A stretch of DNA of 5,148 nt from an uncultured Bacteroidota bacterium (lineage in GTDB: Bacteria; Bacteroidota; Bacteroidia; 2-12-FULL-35-15): the NCBI GenBank assembly GCA_903881065.1, contig CAIRRW010000297.1, positions 1 through 5,148 on the forward strand. Reading direction: 5' to 3'. The notes under the pieces were generated by a model. The model was not told where the DNA came from, searched no databases, and worked only from the letters and a program-made list of their open reading frames with translations. This document shows positions 1 through 5,148 of the stretch, piece by piece (within the stretch, counting starts at the first letter, position 1; each line of letters opens with the position of its first letter). The translations under genes were made by a program, and so were the position numbers.

Positions 1-45
1 ATCGGCTCCACCTGTCAAGATTGATTGTGCTTCTTCGTGTGTCAT
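1..45 (-). CDS. 5' end of an unidentified gene, cut by the left edge
   Basis: An ATG on the minus strand (43-45) opens a frame read to the window edge as MTHEEAQSILTGGAD, fifteen codons without a stop. It lies 68 nt downstream of the stop of the 203-residue gene, in the same direction. It is preceded by an A-rich leader resembling that of the 203-residue gene, which is why I believe the start. The fragment is too short to identify a family. By position it would be the fifth gene of the leftward block and probably belongs to the same system. The main doubt is that a 15-codon open frame can arise by chance. Confidence 0.5.
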   Translation of the reverse strand, partial: MTHEEAQSILTGGAD

Positions 46-113
46 TTTGTTTTTGATTTTTAATTAATAATTGTTTTCTTTTTTTACTTTTTTACTCTTT
101 ACTCTTTACTGGA
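46..113 (-). promoter_or_regulatory. AT-rich intergenic leader with a 7-bp tandem repeat
   Basis: On the minus strand this gap starts with a short tandem repeat (plus-strand unit TTTACTC, about 2.9 copies at 91-110) four nucleotides after the stop of the 203-residue gene. It continues with an A-rich tract and ends in a leader containing ACAATTATTAATT and CAAAAACAAA just before the ATG at 45. No Shine-Dalgarno sequence and no complete TAnnTTTG promoter are visible. A-rich leaders of this kind are the usual translation-initiation context in Bacteroidetes. It could also carry a weak promoter or an mRNA processing site, for which I see no direct sign. Confidence 0.35.
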
Positions 114-725
114 TTACAGAATTACATCTGAATTTTGCCAGTCCATGTCGGTCATTACGTTTTCACCGTTTAAGCGGTCTTCGCCTTCATGACCTTTTAA
201 TGCAGGCAATTCAGGTTTGAATTTTCCGGCTTCAATCATTTTAGCCATGTCTTCTGCCTGATTACGGTAATAGGTAGCTTCCAAAGCTGCTTTGCCTTCT
301 TCAGGTGCGCCTAATCCACTTACAAGGCTCTTTTTCAATACTACTTTAGCACCTACGAATACTCCACCGCCCACTAAACCGAACCCTGCACCATAGGCAA
401 GTTTTGCCATAGCACCTGATTTTTTATGTGTAACAAGGATTAATCCTGTACCTGCTCCTGCAAGTATCAACGGTTTCAATAACGATTTCGCCTGAAATGT
501 CGTTACTGCTGGATCGGTTTCTAAATACTTTACCTTATCCAGTAAATTGGATGCTACTGAAGCTGCAACCAAACCAACAAGTACCCCTGCCGGTGTTGCC
601 ATTTCAGTCATTCCCTTTTTGGCTGCCTGTTTTACTGCGGCAACTCCTGAAAGCCCTTTTCTTTTTCCACCTTTTTTGTGGTGTTTTTTGGCTTTGTGCG
701 GTTTGTGATTTGATTTGTGTTTCAT
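114..725 (-). CDS. Basic, Gly-rich membrane protein, candidate virion or DNA-contacting protein
   Basis: The protein has 203 residues and I do not recognise its family. Residues 1-24 are almost entirely Lys, His, Arg and Gly, a strongly cationic segment suited to nucleic acid or acidic lipid. Three hydrophobic Gly/Ala/Val-rich segments follow at about 44-61, 82-99 and 105-130, the last with dense small-residue packing (GAGFGLVGGGVFVGA). The tail (140-203) is hydrophilic, mostly acidic and probably helical. Two short motifs, KGLSG (23-27) and VSGLG (135-139), mark the junctions of basic head, membrane core and acidic tail, and resemble motifs in the upstream 810-residue protein. The ATG at 725 is favoured because the basic segment starts there behind an A-rich leader. 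It follows the 810-residue gene by 60 nt. A phage membrane or DNA-condensing structural protein fits the composition, but this is inference. Existence of the gene is fairly certain, its role is not. Confidence 0.85.
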   Translation of the reverse strand: MKHKSNHKPHKAKKHHKKGGKRKGLSGVAAVKQAAKKGMTEMATPAGVLVGLVAASVASNLLDKVKYLETDPAVTTFQAKSLLKPLILAGAGTGLILVTHKKSGAMAKLAYGAGFGLVGGGVFVGAKVVLKKSLVSGLGAPEEGKAALEATYYRNQAEDMAKMIEAGKFKPELPALKGHEGEDRLNGENVMTDMDWQNSDVIL

Positions 726-785
726 TTTACTTTTTTTTGTTTATTGATAATTAATTGTACTATTTTAAAAAACTGAACTGAACTT
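726..785 (-). promoter_or_regulatory. AT-rich intergenic leader with a 5-bp tandem repeat
   Basis: The layout matches the gap at 46-113. Directly after the stop of the 810-residue gene is a short tandem repeat (plus-strand AACTG, three units at 771-785, the last imperfect). It is followed by an AT-rich stretch containing ACAATTAATTATCAA and then an A-rich run ending in GTAAA just before the ATG at 725. No Shine-Dalgarno sequence or full Bacteroidetes promoter is visible. It probably serves as a translation-initiation leader for the basic membrane protein. An internal promoter or processing site is possible. Confidence 0.35.
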
Positions 786-3218
786 TTACTTTAATACTAC
801 ACGCTTTACTTTGCTGCCGCTTGGTAGCATTCCTTTAGCTTTCTTTACCTTATGCCCTTTGCGGTACACAGCTACTTTTCCCAAGCCGCTTAATACTGCT
901 TTTTGTTTTGGTTTAGGCTTTGAACTTAAGCCTACCATTTGGCGTGCATCTTCTGAAAATGCAAGTGCTAATGCTCCTCCAACCAGTACTGCTCCGATTG
1001 CTACCTTACCAGGATTCTCCACTACAAAAGCTTTAACTTTTGACATCAATCCTGAATTTCCTGACGGATAAGGAGAAGGCAGGTTACCGCCGCCAGCGTT
1101 AATGTAAGCTGTCTTTCCTGCCGCCAGTGCCGCATCAGATGACTGACCTGTTGCCAGCACATTTGCTATGGCATCCTTTGCCTTTTGTTTTGCGGTTTCT
1201 TCCACGCTGTCTGCTGCTGTTGCAGGGTTAGCTGCTGCTGCCTGTTCATCTGCTACAATGTCCTGACCTGTTGGTATTGGTTCGCCTTTCTTCTTTTTGC
1301 GTGTGAAAAAGGCTTTTATTTTCGCAATGAAATTTTTAAACTTGCTGCCTTTTTTATCGGAAGCATCTGCTTCACTCATGTCAGGTGCTTCAACAGGTGC
1401 ATCAGGTGTTCCATTTTGCGAAGCTGTCGACGGTCCGTTATCAGTTGCAGTTGCATCAGTTGAAGATGTCGAATCTCCATCAGCAGATGGAACGGTGTCA
1501 TCTCCCAATCCGCCTAAACTTTCTTCATCAAGTCCGTTGGCTTTTCTTGCCTGTTGATATTTAATTTTTGTTTGGGCGGTTACTTCTGCATCATGTTCTT
1601 TTTGCGCTCTTGCATAAGCTTTATTGTTCATTCCTGATTGAGCCATTTTTATTCCTGCTGTTGCCAATGCGCCAGCCGCTGCGATAATAGAACCAGCAGT
1701 CGAAATTCCTTCGCCTAAAAAATCCGTACCTGATAAACCTGCAACATGAACCTTTTTATGCGCTCTGCCTTTTCTTATCCATTTTTCTAATTTTGTTCTG
1801 CTTCCGCCTATTCCTACAAATACATCCTCTGCTGCGGTCAAGGCTTTTTTCGATAAATTCCAAGCTGCTTGAGTGATTCCCATTTTATTGGCTTCTTCCA
1901 AACTGAAATAGGCAGGATATATACGTTGCGCCCACTGGAATAAATTCACTTCCATTGCCAGCAGGAAGCCTGCACGCATCAATAAGGTTAACGGGTTGGA
2001 AAGAATGATAAATTTTTTAATCAATGCACCTGCCTTTTGTGCTAATTCCTTTGCTTTTGCAATAGCCTCTTTGGTTTTATCTTTTACCTTTGAAACAATA
2101 TTTTTATTGAATGTCTGAACAGTGTTTACTGCCTTTTTTACATTCGTGAAGAAACTCTCTCCAATAGATTTTAAGCTAAATTTACCAAGCCCTGCAAGTC
2201 CTTCAATAATATCATTGTCTGCTCCTGAAAATTCAAATTCCATTTCGTGAGCTGAATCGGTTCCGTTCACTGCTCCGTTCTTGGCTTTTACTGCATTCCA
2301 TTTCTGTTCCTGCTTTTCAAGTACATCCAGTGCCTGACTTCTTTGAGGTGTATGCCAGTGCGCTATTGCATAGTCAAGCATTTCCAAATAGTTTTTTGCA
2401 CCTCCTGAAATAACCATTGATTCCGGTTCTTTGCGGATAATGTCGCGTGTAGCAACAATGTGGTCGTAGATGGCTTTCAACATCGGGCTGTTGTTTGATA
2501 CAGTACCCAGCCCTTCCAGTTCTACCCCTTTAAAATGACATCCGTTAAGAAGGTCGTGTTTATCCTGTGCTACATTAAAGGTAGCATCCGCTACCGAACC
2601 TAAAAGGGCAATAGGTATGCCCGATAAAGGCTGTGTTGATTTTGCTTTCATTGTATGGTCAAATTTGTCTGAATACGTTTTTTCTTCATTGAAGGAATTT
2701 AGAACACAGTCAATGGTATAGTAGCGGCCGCTGTCCTGTGGCAATGGCACTATCACGTAAACGTGCTGCCATCCTGCACTGTATTTTGTTATCCTGAATT
2801 TACAGTCGATGCCTAAATTCAATAGAGTAGATGCTACTGCAATTGAAAAGCAATCGCAGTCAACGCCTGTTTTGCGGTCTGCCCATGTTCTGCGTGGTCT
2901 GCGAAGTTCTTCCGTTCCTTCTTTGTCCAGTTTGTATTGAACGTGGGTATAATAAAAGTTGAATACGTTTTTAAGTGTTTCAGGAAATGTTTTTCCTTTA
3001 AGCAATGGTGCAATGCCCTTGGTGTCTGCTTGTGTTGCTCTGCAAAGTTTGTCCATTTCACTTACGGTACGCTGTACGTTGCCATCCTTGGTAATGATGT
3101 CGTACGACCCTGACGATGCAGGGAAATACTTATCGTACTCGCTGCCATCCTTTATGGCTCTTTTATGGTCTGCTACCAGTCCCAACAATGCAATATCGTG
3201 TCCTTGTATTTTGTCCAT
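786..3218 (-). CDS. Large multidomain protein with N-terminal transglutaminase-like (papain-fold) domain
   Basis: The protein has 810 residues. Residues about 85-185 read as a transglutaminase-like domain: Cys121 in GVDCDCFS, followed by the helix SIAVASTLLNLGI, His152 in WQHVYVIVP and Asp170 in YYTIDCV give the Cys-His-Asp order and spacing of the family, so a peptidase, amidase or cross-linking activity is possible. After a helical part (240-340), residues 375-400 are Lys/Ala-rich and probably coiled. Residues 403-480 hold a hydrophobic block (NPLTLLMRAGFLLAMEVNLF) that I recall, without a search, from other Bacteroidetes proteins of this kind. Residues 503-525 are Gly/Ala-rich and hydrophobic, 575-625 form an acidic Ser/Thr/Asp linker, 736-753 look like a membrane helix, and 767-810 are very basic. 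LxGLG-like motifs separate many of these parts. There is no signal peptide. Its start overlaps the preceding stop (TAATG), so translation is probably coupled. A phage structural or entry protein is my best guess. The fold call is fairly sure, the role is not. Confidence 0.9.
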   Translation of the reverse strand: MDKIQGHDIALLGLVADHKRAIKDGSEYDKYFPASSGSYDIITKDGNVQRTVSEMDKLCRATQADTKGIAPLLKGKTFPETLKNVFNFYYTHVQYKLDKEGTEELRRPRRTWADRKTGVDCDCFSIAVASTLLNLGIDCKFRITKYSAGWQHVYVIVPLPQDSGRYYTIDCVLNSFNEEKTYSDKFDHTMKAKSTQPLSGIPIALLGSVADATFNVAQDKHDLLNGCHFKGVELEGLGTVSNNSPMLKAIYDHIVATRDIIRKEPESMVISGGAKNYLEMLDYAIAHWHTPQRSQALDVLEKQEQKWNAVKAKNGAVNGTDSAHEMEFEFSGADNDIIEGLAGLGKFSLKSIGESFFTNVKKAVNTVQTFNKNIVSKVKDKTKEAIAKAKELAQKAGALIKKFIILSNPLTLLMRAGFLLAMEVNLFQWAQRIYPAYFSLEEANKMGITQAAWNLSKKALTAAEDVFVGIGGSRTKLEKWIRKGRAHKKVHVAGLSGTDFLGEGISTAGSIIAAAGALATAGIKMAQSGMNNKAYARAQKEHDAEVTAQTKIKYQQARKANGLDEESLGGLGDDTVPSADGDSTSSTDATATDNGPSTASQNGTPDAPVEAPDMSEADASDKKGSKFKNFIAKIKAFFTRKKKKGEPIPTGQDIVADEQAAAANPATAADSVEETAKQKAKDAIANVLATGQSSDAALAAGKTAYINAGGGNLPSPYPSGNSGLMSKVKAFVVENPGKVAIGAVLVGGALALAFSEDARQMVGLSSKPKPKQKAVLSGLGKVAVYRKGHKVKKAKGMLPSGSKVKRVVLK

Positions 3219-3739
3219 TAGAGATTTACAGGTATAGAGTTAGAAATAGTTATGCCTAATGCCTCCGCAGTAAAATCAACTTTTGCTCTGGTAGATGAAG
3301 GACTGCCAGTTATTTTGGATGCTATTATGTTTATGAAATTCGGAACTTGCGATAAAATGTCCGAACTGGCAATTTCAATATCGTGTGATAATTCGGTTGC
3401 TTTCTTTGCTTTGATGGTCAGCTCACTACCATCAGGAATGGCTGTATTTGCAACTTCAGTAAAGTTGCCGCTTGAATCCGCTACCGATACTTTTATATAG
3501 GGCTGCGAAAGTGTAACATCATTTACAGTAGGATTGTTAATGTTTAATTTTGCTGTATAAACAAAGGATGTAGGTAATCCTATTCCGTTCTTTTTTGTTT
3601 CCTTAAGCGTAAATGCAAGTAGTTTGATGTCGAATTTACCAGCTGCATCGGCAATCTGTGTCCCCTTCACCACTTTGTAAATGCCCATTCCGACACCTGC
3701 AACCAAACCCGTTATAACTACTTTGCGAACGATTCCCAT
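3218..3739 (-). CDS. Membrane-anchored LEA2-like (WHy-type) beta-sandwich protein
   Basis: The protein has 173 residues. Residues 5-24 form one hydrophobic, Gly-rich helix (VVITGLVAGVGMGIYKVV) that could be a membrane anchor or uncleaved signal. Residues 36-172 are rich in alternating beta-strand pattern and look like a LEA2/WHy domain: strand FDIKLLAFTL, strand FVYTAKLNINNPT with the Asn-Pro typical of that family (N69-P70), strand YIKVSVADSSG, then PDGSELTIKA and two further strands near the C-terminus. LEA2 domains are immunoglobulin-like folds in bacterial, archaeal and plant proteins with varied or unknown roles. Here it lies second in the leftward block, one nucleotide after the small membrane gene and overlapping the transglutaminase-like gene by one base, so it probably works with them, for example as a membrane-attached structural or spike-like part. 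The family call is from pattern only. Confidence 0.85.
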   Translation of the reverse strand: MGIVRKVVITGLVAGVGMGIYKVVKGTQIADAAGKFDIKLLAFTLKETKKNGIGLPTSFVYTAKLNINNPTVNDVTLSQPYIKVSVADSSGNFTEVANTAIPDGSELTIKAKKATELSHDIEIASSDILSQVPNFINIIASKITGSPSSTRAKVDFTAEALGITISNSIPVNL

Positions 3740-3740
3740 T

Positions 3741-3974
3741 TTATTGTGCGCTTGATTTACCGCCTCTTTTTTCCTTCCATCTTATTATTATCATATCGCC
3801 AAGTACTTTCACGCTTAATGAAAGAACTGCGGCAACAAATACTTTTAAGCTGTAGGATAAGAGTTCGTGATTATTTAAAAAAGAAGAGAGGGCAGAGGGG
3901 AATATTTTTGCATTGTCAATCGTTATTCCAAAAAAGATTAGAAGAACAGCGTTGATTATAATAGTTAACGCCAT
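3741..3974 (-). CDS. Small two-helix membrane protein, holin-like by shape only
   Basis: From the ATG at 3974 the protein has 77 residues: a hydrophobic segment (ALTIIINAVLLIFFGITI), a short polar loop (about NAKIFPSALSSFLNNHE), a second amphipathic-to-hydrophobic helix (LLSYSLKVFVAAVLSLSVKVLGDMIII) and a charged tail RWKEKRGGKSSAQ. I chose this start because the protein then begins at the hydrophobic segment. A second in-frame ATG at 4007 would add 11 hydrophilic residues (MFIQESHNHDN), and a TTG at 4028 is less likely. The region between the two ATGs carries a direct repeat (GTGATT twice, 3981-3994, plus strand), which could be either coding or leader. It is the first gene of the leftward block and is separated from the next ATG by one base. 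Size and topology resemble phage holins, but many small membrane proteins share them and no lysis enzyme is clearly identified. Confidence 0.7.
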   Translation of the reverse strand: MALTIIINAVLLIFFGITIDNAKIFPSALSSFLNNHELLSYSLKVFVAAVLSLSVKVLGDMIIIRWKEKRGGKSSAQ

Positions 3975-4060
3975 GTTGTCGTGATTATGTGATTCCTGTA
4001 TAAACATCTGTGTTTTATTTCGGCACAAATGTTTGTCATTGTCAATTTAGCCGGAGACGA

Positions 4061-4134
4061 TAGGGAACCTTAGGGAGCGATAGGGAGCAATAAAGACCGT
4101 TAAGGAGCGATAAGTAACTTTAGGGAACGATAGC
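4061..4134. repeat. Array of seven 10-bp phased degenerate repeats
   Basis: Seven consecutive 10-bp units begin at 4061, 4071, 4081, 4091, 4101, 4111 and 4121, and a partial eighth (TAGC) at 4131. The first three read TAGGGAACCT, TAGGGAGCGA and TAGGGAGCAA. Across all seven, T1, A2, A6 and C8 are invariant, positions 3-5 are mostly purine, and position 10 is A or T. A longer related unit (TAGCCGGAGACGA) precedes at 4048. The period is not a multiple of three and places TAG/TAA in every plus frame, so it is not coding on that strand. A period near one helical turn would place repeated contacts on the same DNA face, as in operator or iteron arrays. It lies between the divergent leftward block and the toxin-antitoxin promoter and may control either or both. 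Confidence 0.85.
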
Positions 4135-4163
4135 TTTTGAAGTTTTAACCTGAAGTACATAGA

Positions 4164-4198
4164 TTTGATTTATGGTCTGCATTTTGTATGTATCTTTG
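4164..4198 (+). promoter_or_regulatory. Bacteroidetes-type promoter of the toxin-antitoxin operon
   Basis: TATCTTTG at 4191-4198 matches the Bacteroidetes -7 element TAnnTTTG exactly. A TTTG at 4164-4167 could be the -33 element, though the 23-nt gap is somewhat longer than usual. Transcription would begin near 4204-4206, giving a very short leader before the ATG at 4216. The promoter lies about 30 nt after the 10-bp repeat array, so that array could act as an upstream regulatory site. The -7 box is convincing, the -33 box less so. Confidence 0.65.
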
Positions 4199-4215
4199 TA
4201 AAAAAAAATAACGAT

Positions 4216-4440
4216 ATGATACATCACATTACAATAGACGATAGCACAAAAGCGGGAGCTGGCTTATTGCAGGTTATTCAGACTTTATCAAGCACCGATA
4301 TAGGTGTGAAGGTGATTGATGATAATGAAGAGCGGGCTGATGAAGAATTAATAAGCATTGTTAAGAAAAACCTAAATGCAGGTTTTTTAAATAAAAAAGA
4401 AAAGGCTGCTTGGCTTAAGAAAAACGGAATAGGCTTATGA
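4216..4440 (+). CDS. Antitoxin of a type II toxin-antitoxin pair
   Basis: The protein has 74 residues. The N-terminal MIHHITIDDSTKAGAGLLQVI looks like a short beta-strand followed by a helix, similar to small Bacteroidetes antitoxins whose pattern 'TKAGKALL' I recall near the N-terminus (DUF2683-like). The middle is acidic (IDDNEERADEELISI) and the C-terminus Lys-rich (NKKEKAAWLKKNGIGL). It should bind and neutralise the toxin encoded next and, as is usual for type II systems, may repress its own promoter. I chose the ATG at 4216: the TTG at 4165 would extend the frame across the -7 promoter box. Its stop overlaps the toxin start as ATGA (4437-4440), so the toxin is translationally coupled. 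The pair's layout supports the call more strongly than the antitoxin sequence alone does. Confidence 0.85.
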   Translation: MIHHITIDDSTKAGAGLLQVIQTLSSTDIGVKVIDDNEERADEELISIVKKNLNAGFLNKKEKAAWLKKNGIGL

Positions 4441-4703
4441 ACTATGAACTTAATAAAGGGTTTACTAAAGAGTTCGATAAGTTGAAGGACGAAAAAGTTA
4501 AAGTTAATTTGGTAACTTTGATAAACCGCATAGCTGAAGCTCACACATTACAGGACATTGTTGGACTGAAACAATTGAAAGGTTATAAAACCTGCTATAG
4601 GGTGCGAAAAGGTGATTACCGAATCGTATTTTTGTTTCAAAATGAAACCGCATTTGTAATGGGTTTTTCACATCGAAAAAATGTTTATAAAAAGTTTCCT
4701 TGA
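4437..4703 (+). CDS. RelE/ParE-superfamily toxin
   Basis: The protein has 88 residues, the usual length for the RelE/ParE fold. The C-terminal half has the family signature: LKGYKTCYRVRKGDYRIVFLF (residues 47-67), with Arg55, Arg57 and Arg62 on the strands, and then FSHRKNVYKKF (77-87), with His79, Arg80 and Tyr84 in the place of the catalytic or binding residues in RelE-type toxins. RelE relatives cut mRNA on the ribosome, whereas ParE relatives poison gyrase; the HRKNVY ending resembles the mRNA interferase side more, but sequence pattern alone does not settle it. It follows the antitoxin with a 4-base overlap and is followed by a hairpin terminator. No frameshift or missing segment is seen, so it is probably intact. 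Such modules often mark mobile or accessory DNA. Confidence 0.92.
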   Translation: MNYELNKGFTKEFDKLKDEKVKVNLVTLINRIAEAHTLQDIVGLKQLKGYKTCYRVRKGDYRIVFLFQNETAFVMGFSHRKNVYKKFP

Positions 4704-4725
4704 TAAAAAATAATGATGCTAAATA

Positions 4726-4759
4726 AAAAAGCCCGAACAACTTAATGTTCGGGCTTTTT
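4726..4759. terminator. Strong bidirectional intrinsic terminator
   Basis: A perfect 14-bp inverted repeat pairs AAAAAGCCCGAACA (4726-4739) with TGTTCGGGCTTTTT (4746-4759) around the 6-nt loop ACTTAA. The plus strand ends in a T run right after the GC-rich stem. The minus strand also ends in a T run, because the 5' arm starts with A's. It lies 22 nt after the toxin stop and 22 nt before the stop of the leftward exported-protein gene, so it can end both converging transcripts. Confidence 0.95.
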
Positions 4760-4781
4760 GGTGGGTGGCGGTTCCTGTATG

Positions 4782-5111
4782 TTATTGATTCTTGAATTTT
4801 ATCGCATCGCATTTATCTGCCCCTCCAGCTGTCATTTGAATTATTAAACCGTCAGCATTAGGATAATCTTCTTTTGCTTTTTTAATTAAATGGTCGCGTA
4901 CTCCTGAATACTGTGAACTCCAAGACATAACCACTTTTACTGTTCCTAAATAATCATAAGCCGTTACAGGCTTTGAATCAGTAAAGATTAGTAATCCTTG
5001 CATACTTTCTACTTCAGCTGTAGATTTTTTTGCCTCGTATGTTCCAACTGTAAAGGCGACCAGTGATGTCATGCCTATTGCGATGACGAATCCTAAAATT
5101 GTTTTTTTCAT
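4782..5111 (-). CDS. Small exported or membrane-anchored protein of unknown function
   Basis: The protein has 109 residues. It begins with MKKTILGFVIAIGMTSLVAF, a classic signal-peptide-like N-terminus (basic start, about 18 hydrophobic residues), with possible cleavage after Ala27 but no lipobox Cys. The mature part holds MQGLLIFTDSKPVTAYDYLGTV, a predicted strand pair, then GVRDHLIKKAKEDYPNADGLII, a helix and strand, and ends GGADKCDAIKFKNQ with the only Cys at 101. I recall similar small exported proteins in Bacteroidetes genomes with the 'YLGTVK ... ADGLII ... DKADAIKF' pattern, but without an assigned function. The fold (strand, helix, strand) is loosely reminiscent of YbjQ-type domains. 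It is convergent with the toxin-antitoxin operon and separated from it by the terminator, so it is probably not part of that module or of the leftward block. Its ATG at 5111 has an A-rich leader. The promoter is not clear in the 37 bases left upstream. Confidence 0.85.
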   Translation of the reverse strand: MKKTILGFVIAIGMTSLVAFTVGTYEAKKSTAEVESMQGLLIFTDSKPVTAYDYLGTVKVVMSWSSQYSGVRDHLIKKAKEDYPNADGLIIQMTAGGADKCDAIKFKNQ

Positions 5112-5148
5112 TTGCGTTTTTTTAAAGGTTAATATGTCTTCTGTTTTA

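Noticed and set aside
1185..1557. Plus-strand open frames opposite the linker region of the 810-residue gene
   Set aside because: They are antisense shadows; their Cys/Phe-rich or Ser/Ala-rich content is that expected from the complement of the Ala/Ser/Asp-rich linker.
2834..3061. Minus-strand 75-codon open frame
   Set aside because: It lies wholly inside the transglutaminase-like coding region in another frame and shows no recognisable pattern; the main frame carries the catalytic motif.
3252..3500. Plus-strand open frame opposite the LEA2-like gene
   Set aside because: It is antisense to a convincing gene with coupled neighbours and has no separate promoter or family signature.
4026..4033. 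Possible leftward promoter for the five-gene block (minus strand AACATTTG)
   Set aside because: It misses the first T of TAnnTTTG and has no suitable -33 element, so it is too weak to annotate, though a leftward promoter must lie somewhere in 4008-4215.
4026..4037. Short inverted repeat ACAAA-TG-TTTGT beside the 10-bp array
   Set aside because: Five-base arms are expected by chance in AT-rich DNA; there is no second copy to support an operator.
4165..4215. TTG-initiated extension of the antitoxin
   Set aside because: It would place the -7 promoter box inside the coding sequence; the ATG at 4216 fits promoter spacing and the family's usual N-terminus.
4504..4812. Minus-strand 102-codon open frame across the toxin gene and terminator
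   Set aside because: It crosses a strong terminator hairpin and overlaps two convincing genes.

Overview
The window looks like accessory DNA of a Bacteroidota (Bacteroidetes) bacterium. The DNA is AT-rich, start codons lack clear Shine-Dalgarno sequences and sit behind A-rich leaders, the toxin-antitoxin pair has an exact TAnnTTTG -7 promoter element, and the proteins resemble families I associate with Bacteroidetes. No tRNA, rRNA, CRISPR, transposase or integrase gene is visible.

Region 1 (1-4007, minus strand) is one leftward block of five genes: a small two-helix membrane protein, a membrane-anchored LEA2-like protein, an 810-residue multidomain protein with an N-terminal transglutaminase-like/papain-fold domain, a 203-residue membrane protein with a very basic N-terminus, and the first 15 codons of a fifth gene running off the left edge. 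The first three are tightly joined (1-nt gap, then a TAATG overlap); the next two junctions are AT-rich gaps of 60-68 nt with similar leaders. Highly basic segments, several hydrophobic helices, Gly-rich membrane segments and a peptidase-fold domain suggest a virion or secretion-like assembly, most simply the structural block of a non-tailed, possibly lipid-containing (pro)phage or a domesticated relative. This is inference: no capsid, packaging ATPase or integrase gene is in view. The 810- and 203-residue proteins share a short Leu-x-Gly-Leu-Gly-like motif that falls between recognisable segments, which raises the possibility of proteolytic maturation.

Region 2 (about 4008-4215) is the divergent control region between the leftward block and a rightward toxin-antitoxin operon. 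It holds seven consecutive, exactly 10-bp-phased degenerate repeats (consensus TAGGGARCGA), the most unusual DNA-level structure in the window.

Region 3 (4216-4703, plus strand) is a type II toxin-antitoxin operon with an ATGA overlap, ended by a strong hairpin (4726-4759) that can serve both strands. Region 4 (4782-5111, minus strand) is a small exported protein of unknown function converging on that terminator.
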